From Thinopyrum elongatum (taxonomy: Eukaryota; Streptophyta; Magnoliopsida; Poales; Poaceae), in contig CM022298.1 in assembly GCA_011799875.1 (NCBI GenBank), positions 193,462,423 to 193,526,422 of the forward strand: a stretch of 64,000 nt of DNA. The letters run 5' to 3'. Position numbers and translations under genes: made by a program. Every line of letters starts with the position of its first letter. Positions within the stretch are counted from its first letter, which is position 1. The notes beneath the pieces were generated by a model, which was not told the origin of the DNA, did not search any database, and saw only the letters and a list, made by a program, of their open reading frames with translations. Shown piece after piece: positions 58,286 to 64,000 of the stretch.

Positions 58286-59101
58286 CTAGGCGGCGCGCAG
58301 GCACGCGGTAAGGAAGACACAACGAGAGATAGCAAAGGCTACATCACGTCGGAGAGAACCACTGTAACGGGGTAGCTGCGAGTGCGGACGACGAATGTTC
58401 GTGCGGAAAGATCCTGTGCTCATGTGCACTCTGATGCAGAACCGTCTCGAGCTGTAAGAAGAGGTCCACGGTCGGTGTGTGACCTCCAACAGAGGCCAGT
58501 CATACCAGCATACATCGAGTCCTGCGCGGATAAAGGATGTGCTCGGATGTATCCCTGCACGGACAGCGGGCAGCAACTGGTCATAGCATCGTAGAGACGT
58601 GCTCGGGCTGAGTGCAACCAACTCGACGGCAAGAGCCCGGACAGTGCGATCCAGAGCCTGAGTGCACTGAATCAGAAACGCGCGGGTCGTAGCGACGAGG
58701 CTCGTACGGGGCACAGATAGCCGTGTAGTATCGGTAGCATCTCAGCAGGGCATACGGAATGTATCGGAACTCGGAGTCATCCAAGATAGCATTGTGCTCC
58801 CTCGTAGACGTGCGACAGCGGAGTAGGCGGCATCATGGACTGCCATCTCAATCGTCACGCCTAATCCGTGAAAAAGGTGTAGCTCGGTGTCTGAGTTGTT
58901 CCTGTGATACATAAATCCGAACTTCAGATAGTACTGTTCCTGGTTGAACTCGCGGAAACTCATAACCAAGTAATCAGGGTACCAACGGTAGCCAAGTCTG
59001 GTCATGAGAGCGATCAGGACAGCTGGAAACCCAGGGGTATTACGAGCCCAAGTGCGAAGCACAAGCTGTGTCGTAGGACGCGGTGGAAACAAACGGTCCA
59101 C
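58286..59101 (-). pseudogene. Extra ORF upstream of gag, element D copy
   Basis: The homologue of 1954-2724: DRLFPPRPTTQLVLRTWA, TRLGYRWYPDY, DTELHLFHGLGVTIEMAVHD, RTVRALAVELVA. It is broken into two main frames (58742-59101 and 58286-58714) by missing bases; a base is also missing at the start codon. Position between primer site and gag is the same as in element A. Function unknown. Confidence 0.72.
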
Positions 59102-59471
59102 TGAAAATAGAGGAAATTCAGTTTGTCAAACGACAATAAGAGGTTTAACACAACTCGGAGAGAAGGTTAACAAAACAATGGAAAGGAAAATGATTATCAG
59201 ACTAATAGATCAACGACAGGGAAATCGCACAGATATCCAGCTCTCCGGGTAGACAGAATTTACGAGATCCTAAGTGCCGGCGTTAGTAAACTTCATTAAA
59301 CCGAGTAGAAGAGAGATCAGAGTCCCAGAGTATAGACGAGGAATAAAAGATCTAATACCACCAGTTGGCAATGTGGGCCGTAAGCCACACAGCCAAGTTA
59401 GTAAAACGGTTTTCTTTGTCTAGACTCAACTTCGGTCAAGGAACTGGAAAGGGGGATTCCTACAGGCAGTC

Positions 59472-59484
59472 GGCTCTGATACCA
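59472..59484 (-). other. Primer binding site, element D
   Basis: GGCTCTGATACCA, the complement of TGGTATCAGAGCC, three bases from the LTR edge at 59488. Confidence 0.9.
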
Positions 59485-59487
59485 ACT

Positions 59488-62400
59488 TGTGGGCCCCCGG
59501 CTCGATCGTACACTAATCATGCACGCAACGTGTACGATCAAGATCAGGACTCAGGGAAGATATCACAACACACTCTAAAACATAATTAAGTCCTACAAGC
59601 ATCATAATACAAGCCAGGGGCCACGAGGGCTCGAATACAAATGCTCGATCATAGACGCGTCAGCGGAAGCAACAATATCTGAGTAAGACATAGGTAAACA
59701 AGGTGCCAAGATGGCTAGCACAAACAGGGATACAAACAGATCGAACAGGCGCAGGGCCTCCTGCTTGGGATCCTCCTAACTACTCCTGGTCGTCGGCGTC
59801 CTGGACGTAGTAGTAGGCTCCGTCCTGGTGGTAGTAGTCGTCGTAGGTGGCGTCTGGCTCCTGGGCTCCAGCATCTGGTTGCGACAACCAGCAAGAAGGG
59901 AAAGGGGAAAAGGAGGGGGGAAAGCAACCGTGAGTACTCATCCAAAGTACTCGCAAGCAAGGATCTTAACTACATATGCATGGTATATGTGTAAAGAGGC
60001 AATATCGGTGGACTGAACTGCAGAATGCCAGAATAAGAGGGGGATAGCTAGTCCTGTCGAAGACTACGCTTCTGGCAGCCTTCATCTTGAAGCAATAGAA
60101 GAGATTAGTTGGAAGTTAACCAAGCAACAACGTATAGCATATCCTACCCGTCGATCCGCTCGTCGCCACCATTCGAGAGAGCGACCACCGTTATATCTGT
60201 CACTTGTAAGGGTGTATTTTATTAAGTATCATTTCTAGTTGTCATGAGAGTCGAATACAACTCCGGGTCGTCCTTTACCGAGGGACACGGCTATTCGAAT
60301 AGATAAACTTCCCTGCAGGGGTGCACCACATATTCCCCAACACGCTCGATCCCTTTGGCCGGACACACTTTCCTGGGTCATGCCCGGCTCGGACGATCCA
60401 CACGTCGCAGCCCCACCTAGGCTAACAGAGAGGTCAGCACGCCGGACTAATCCTGGCACTCTGGGGTCTGGGCCCATCGCCCAGTGCGCTCCTGCACGTT
60501 GCGTACGCGGCCGCGAGCAGACCTAGCAACCCACACGATCACGCGGTTACGTTAGCGCGGTCCAACCGGCGCGCGCCGCTCAGGTCGCTGACGTCAAGAA
60601 GGCTTCAGCTGATACCACGACGCCGGGATACCCATAACTACTCCGCGTAGTTGGTTAGTGCGTATAGGCCAGTGCCAGACTCAGATCAAATATCCAATCT
60701 CGTTAAGCGTGTTATTATGAAGTAAACGCGAACGCCGACCGGCTTGGCCCACCTGTCTCTCAGGTGGTCTCAACCTGCCCTGTCGCTCCGCCACAAAGAT
60801 CCCACACAAAGGGCCGTGGGGACAAAGGTCCTTTCAGCCCCAATCCGTGAATCACTCGCGGTACTCTTCGAGCCGACCCGACTTTGTCACCATTTGTATA
60901 GTATGTATATATGTATGTAAAACCGTGATCACCTCCCGAGTGATCACGGCCCGATAGTATAGCAAGGCAGACTGACAAGAATGCAGGGCCAATGATGATA
61001 AAACTAGCATCCTACACTAGGCATTTAGGATTGCAGGTAAGGTATCAACAGATGTAGCAACAGGTCAGGCTATGCATCAGACTAGGATTAACGGAAAGCA
61101 GTAACATGCTTACACTACTCTAATGCAAGCAGTATAGAGGAGAATAGGCGATATCTGGTGATCAAGGGGGGGCTTGCCTGGTTGCTCTGGCAAGTAGGGG
61201 TCGTCAACACGTAGTCGGTCGAGGCACCAGCAGCTCGTCGGTCTCGTAGTCTAAAGAGAAGAGGGGGAAGAAACAGTAAACACACGGCAATAATGCAACA
61301 GGGAGCATGACAGTCTAAATGATATGCCGGGGTGTATACAGCCTAACTAAGCGATTTAGTTAATTTAGGAATTTATTCGGATTTTTAATTAAAGTTGGAC
61401 ACTATTCATTTATCGAAATCGGTCTATTGTTCAACGTTTTCATAGTGCGGGCCGTCTGACGGAGATACCGAGGGCGTATCCGGGTTCGTATCGTCGCTCT
61501 GAGCAAGTTTCATGTATAAAATATTTTCATCGGAGTTACGGTTTAAAAGATATGATTTTCTAAAGTTTTTATTAATTTCTGAAATTTTAATTAATTATTT
61601 AATTCAACATTATCCGAAACAGTAATTGATGACGTCAGCATGACATCATGCTGACGTCAGCAGTCACCTGACAGGGGGGTCCCACCTGTCATAGGCTGTT
61701 AGGTTAATTAGGTTTAATTAATTTATTATGATTACTGTTTAATTAACACTAATTAGTTAATTAGATTAACCTAATCAGGATTAATTAACTAATTAATTAA
61801 TTAATTAATTAATTAATTATTTTAATTATTTTAATCATTTATTTTTATTCCTATTTTCTTAAAACTGTTTCTGGGCCGTGGGCCCCATTCGTCAGCGTCA
61901 CAGGGTTCGGGGCCCCACTGGGCAGTGGCCAGGGGCGGACACGTCCGGGCGTGCCCCTTTCGGGACCGGACATGTCCGGTGCCCAAAGGGGGCGCACGGG
62001 CGGTCGGCGGGCGCGGGGGCCGGCGAGGCCACGGAGGGGGAGGGGGAGGCGGCGCCGGGGGAGTCCGGCCGGGGGCGGGGGGGAGAGGGGGCGGGAGGGC
62101 AGGGGGGGCGCGGGAAGGCGAGCGGGGGGGGGGGAGGGGGGTGGGGCGAGGAGAGGAGGCGAGCGGGCGAGCGAAGGCAGTGGGCGGGGAGCGCGTGCGA
62201 ACAGAGCGCGGCGAGGCTGCGGTGCGCGGGCGCGTGCGCGAGAAGAGAGGGGGGAGAGGCCCGAGGCCTCACGGGATCCGTAGGGACGGGCAGCGGGGGT
62301 CGGGGTGGTCGACGAGGACGACGGCGAGGGGAGGCAGGCCGGCGGGACAAGGCGGCGACGTAGACGAGGCAGACCGGCGAGGAAGAGCTCCGGCGGGTGG

Positions 62401-63205
62401 GTCGGCGGCGAGGCGAGGGCAGGGTCGGGCGCGTCGGGAGCGGCGTCGAGGGAGCCGGCCGGCGAGGGAGAGCGGGATCCGGGCGGCGGCGTCCAACGGC
62501 GACGGCGAGGCGGCGCGGTCTCGCCGGACGAGGGACGGGGTCGTTCCCGCGATCCCGATCCCGATCTGGATCGGGAGGTGGCGCGGTAGGGACTGCGAGG
62601 GGGAAGATGGAAAGGGGGAGGAATGAGCGACGTGCTGAGAGAGGAGGAGAAGAAGACGGAGGAAGGCAGAGGCAAGGAACCGAAGAGAAACGACGGGGGG
62701 GACGGAGGATGGTAGGAGAAAGAGGAAGGAGGAGGGGACTCCCCTCCCCCCATAAGGGGAGAGACGGGGGATCCTGAGGGGCGACTTTTCCTCCGAGGGG
62801 GGGAAGGGGGGGCGTGGAAGGCGAAGGAGGGGAAGGAGGGAAGGAAGGGGAGGAAAGGGGATGGGATGGGAGGACGGAAAAGGAGGGGAAGGGGGGGGGG
62901 CGGGGTCTAGAGGGAATTCCAATAACGCCATGGCGCCGTGAGGGCATACTGCAGACCTGCGCGCCTTCTCCGTGGTCATCTCACGACAATTTATGTTGGG
63001 TAGGGGAGGAGGGGGGGAAGGGAAGTCCCACCGCCCGACTCCTACCCATGGTCAGATTCAGCGGCCACTTGGGAGTATGCGACGAGGCCTCGACGAAGCT
63101 GCCGAGTGCGGTTTTATTAATTTCTTTTTTTGTCCCTTACCTTTTCTGTCTTTTTTCCTTTTCTTTATTCTCTTTTCTCTACGTTAAAGTTTAGGCCTCA
63201 AATGC
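59488..63205 (-). repeat. 5' LTR of gypsy element D, incomplete at the gap
   Basis: Starts TGTGGGCCCCCGGCTCGATC next to the primer site and parallels 3120-6525: the same order of AT-rich zone, TTAATTAA run (61700-61820) and GC-rich zone (61870-62990). The terminal 390 bases expected at its right end are missing where the N run begins. Long open frames in the GC-rich zone occur on both strands and are not taken as genes. Confidence 0.8.
61630..61659. promoter_or_regulatory. Perfect TGACGTCA palindrome in LTR D
   Basis: TGACGTCAGCATGA, CA, TCATGCTGACGTCA: a 30 bp structure with perfect 14 bp arms holding two bZIP-type TGACGTCA cores. It is at the position corresponding to 5469-5498 of the other LTR. 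Confidence 0.55.
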
Positions 63206-63230
63206 NNNNNNNNNNNNNNNNNNNNNNNNN
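63206..63230. other. Assembly gap of 25 Ns
   Basis: 25 unknown bases; a round number typical of a gap-filling placeholder rather than a measured length. Confidence 0.98.
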
Positions 63231-64000
63231 TCCGAGCGGAATGCGTCCTGCTCAGGCAGAATGGTCCCGCTCGTCCTGCTCCGCCTGCATCCAGGCTGTT
63301 GATCCGCCTGCATCCGGGCTGCCTGCTCCGACTGCATCCAGGCCGCCTCATCCGACTGCATCCGAGCCGCAGTGCCCTCGCCGCCTCGTACTTTCTAGGT
63401 TGTTGATCTCCCTCTTCTTGTCCGCAAGGCACTTCTTTGAATGCGTTATAGATGGTCTTGTCCGCCAACATGATCCTCGCATCTTCCGCGTCCCGTGCAA
63501 GTTGCAACCCTCTCTTCTCAATCTCTATGTCGCCAAATGTCTTCGCCTTCTCAAGCTCCTATTTGATCGCCGCTTGTTGCTTCTCCAACTCGATCTTCTC
63601 CCTTCAATTTCAGGTTTCTTCTCCGCCCTCTTCCGGTCCCACTCCATCATTTCTTTGCGATCCAACATGAGGTAACACCCCTGTATTAAGCTACAGAGAT
63701 CACCTTTGATGAGGCCAGTTCATCATGATTAATAGTGCATAATCATCTTAGCATCATATTGCATTTCAACTCCTAAGTCAAATTCAAATTTAAATGAAAG
63801 TGGGATATAAAAGTTGTCCAACATAGAAACTAAAATGTCAGATAAATAACAAATATTCCAGAGGCTATTCAAAATTGAAACCAACATCATTGGAATTGGA
63901 TAGTTGACTCGAACAACCTCAAACAGTGGATAAAGAAATATTTAATAACCATTTATTAAATCTGAAATAAATATGGAATTAGTTTTGTCCAAACTAATTT
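63231..64000 (+). repeat. Degraded second copy of 52.62-53.43 kb
   Basis: Base-for-base the same sequence and orientation as the Harbinger ORF1 fragment plus LTR start at about 52633-53430, but with many single-base deletions (for example CTCCAGG to CTCAGG, GTAACACCCCCTG to GTAACACCCCTG). It runs to the window edge without divergence. It is best read as the same locus sequenced twice. Confidence 0.88.

Noticed and set aside
61851..63194. Open frames up to 349 codons in the second GC-rich LTR block
   Set aside because: Same composition effect within an LTR; dominated by Ser/Pro/Arg runs on one strand and Gly/Arg on the other.
63130..63675. 181-codon frame running through the N gap
   Set aside because: Crosses unknown bases and joins unrelated LTR and Harbinger sequence.

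Overview
The window looks like grass chromosomal DNA, most likely Triticeae (wheat, Aegilops or barley type). It has a few plant genes scattered among nested LTR retrotransposons, long copia LTRs starting TGAAGGAAATATGCC, Athila-type LTRs starting TGATACGTC, PIF/Harbinger elements and five small Stowaway MITEs with TA duplications. The genus is inferred from repeat style; no search was possible.

Layout. 1-6917: 5' part of a minus-strand Ty3/gypsy element (gag-protease, an extra ORF upstream of gag, tRNA-iMet primer site, 3.8 kb LTR), inserted in the RT/RNase H region of a Ty1/copia element. 6918-9802: the rest of that copia element with its 3' LTR, which carries a 467 bp hAT-like insertion. 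9803-13314: a possible CACTA fragment, then a lectin receptor-like kinase broken by two small deletions. 14680-16117: an unclassified element with about 116 bp inverted ends. 16265-16776: C-terminal exon of an NDR1/HIN1-like (LEA-2) protein. 16969-18520: repeats. 18632-22809 (minus): a complete seven-exon DHHC palmitoyltransferase gene with MITEs in two introns.

23290-25731: LTR and broken gag of a second gypsy lineage. 25753-35220: a small Harbinger-type element inflated by a 6.8 kb copia element and by a solo LTR that holds another solo LTR. Every layer has matching target-site duplications. 35301-44641: MITE-like and LINE fragments, degenerate repeats, the 3' part and LTR of an Athila-type element, unclassified repeat, and another solo LTR. 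44851-49005: a T-rich element with imperfect inverted ends, interrupted by a 2.2 kb Harbinger element with a dead transposase. 49721-51636: an intact two-exon beta-N-acetylhexosaminidase gene. 52334-53082: a Harbinger ORF1 fragment cut by a gypsy LTR start.

53485-63205 holds a second gypsy element of the same kind as the first, on the minus strand and full of small deletions. It is followed by 25 Ns, then by a degraded second copy of 52.62-53.43 kb. Together with a head-to-head LTR junction near 53480, this looks like erroneous or uncorrected gap filling, so the structure right of about 53.4 kb should not be trusted.

The intact genes are the palmitoyltransferase and the hexosaminidase. They are unrelated housekeeping or cell-surface functions and do not form a pathway or cluster. 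I did not find a convincing new biological system. The most distinctive biological leads are the ORF upstream of gag shared by both gypsy elements and the gene-like promoter composition of one LTR.
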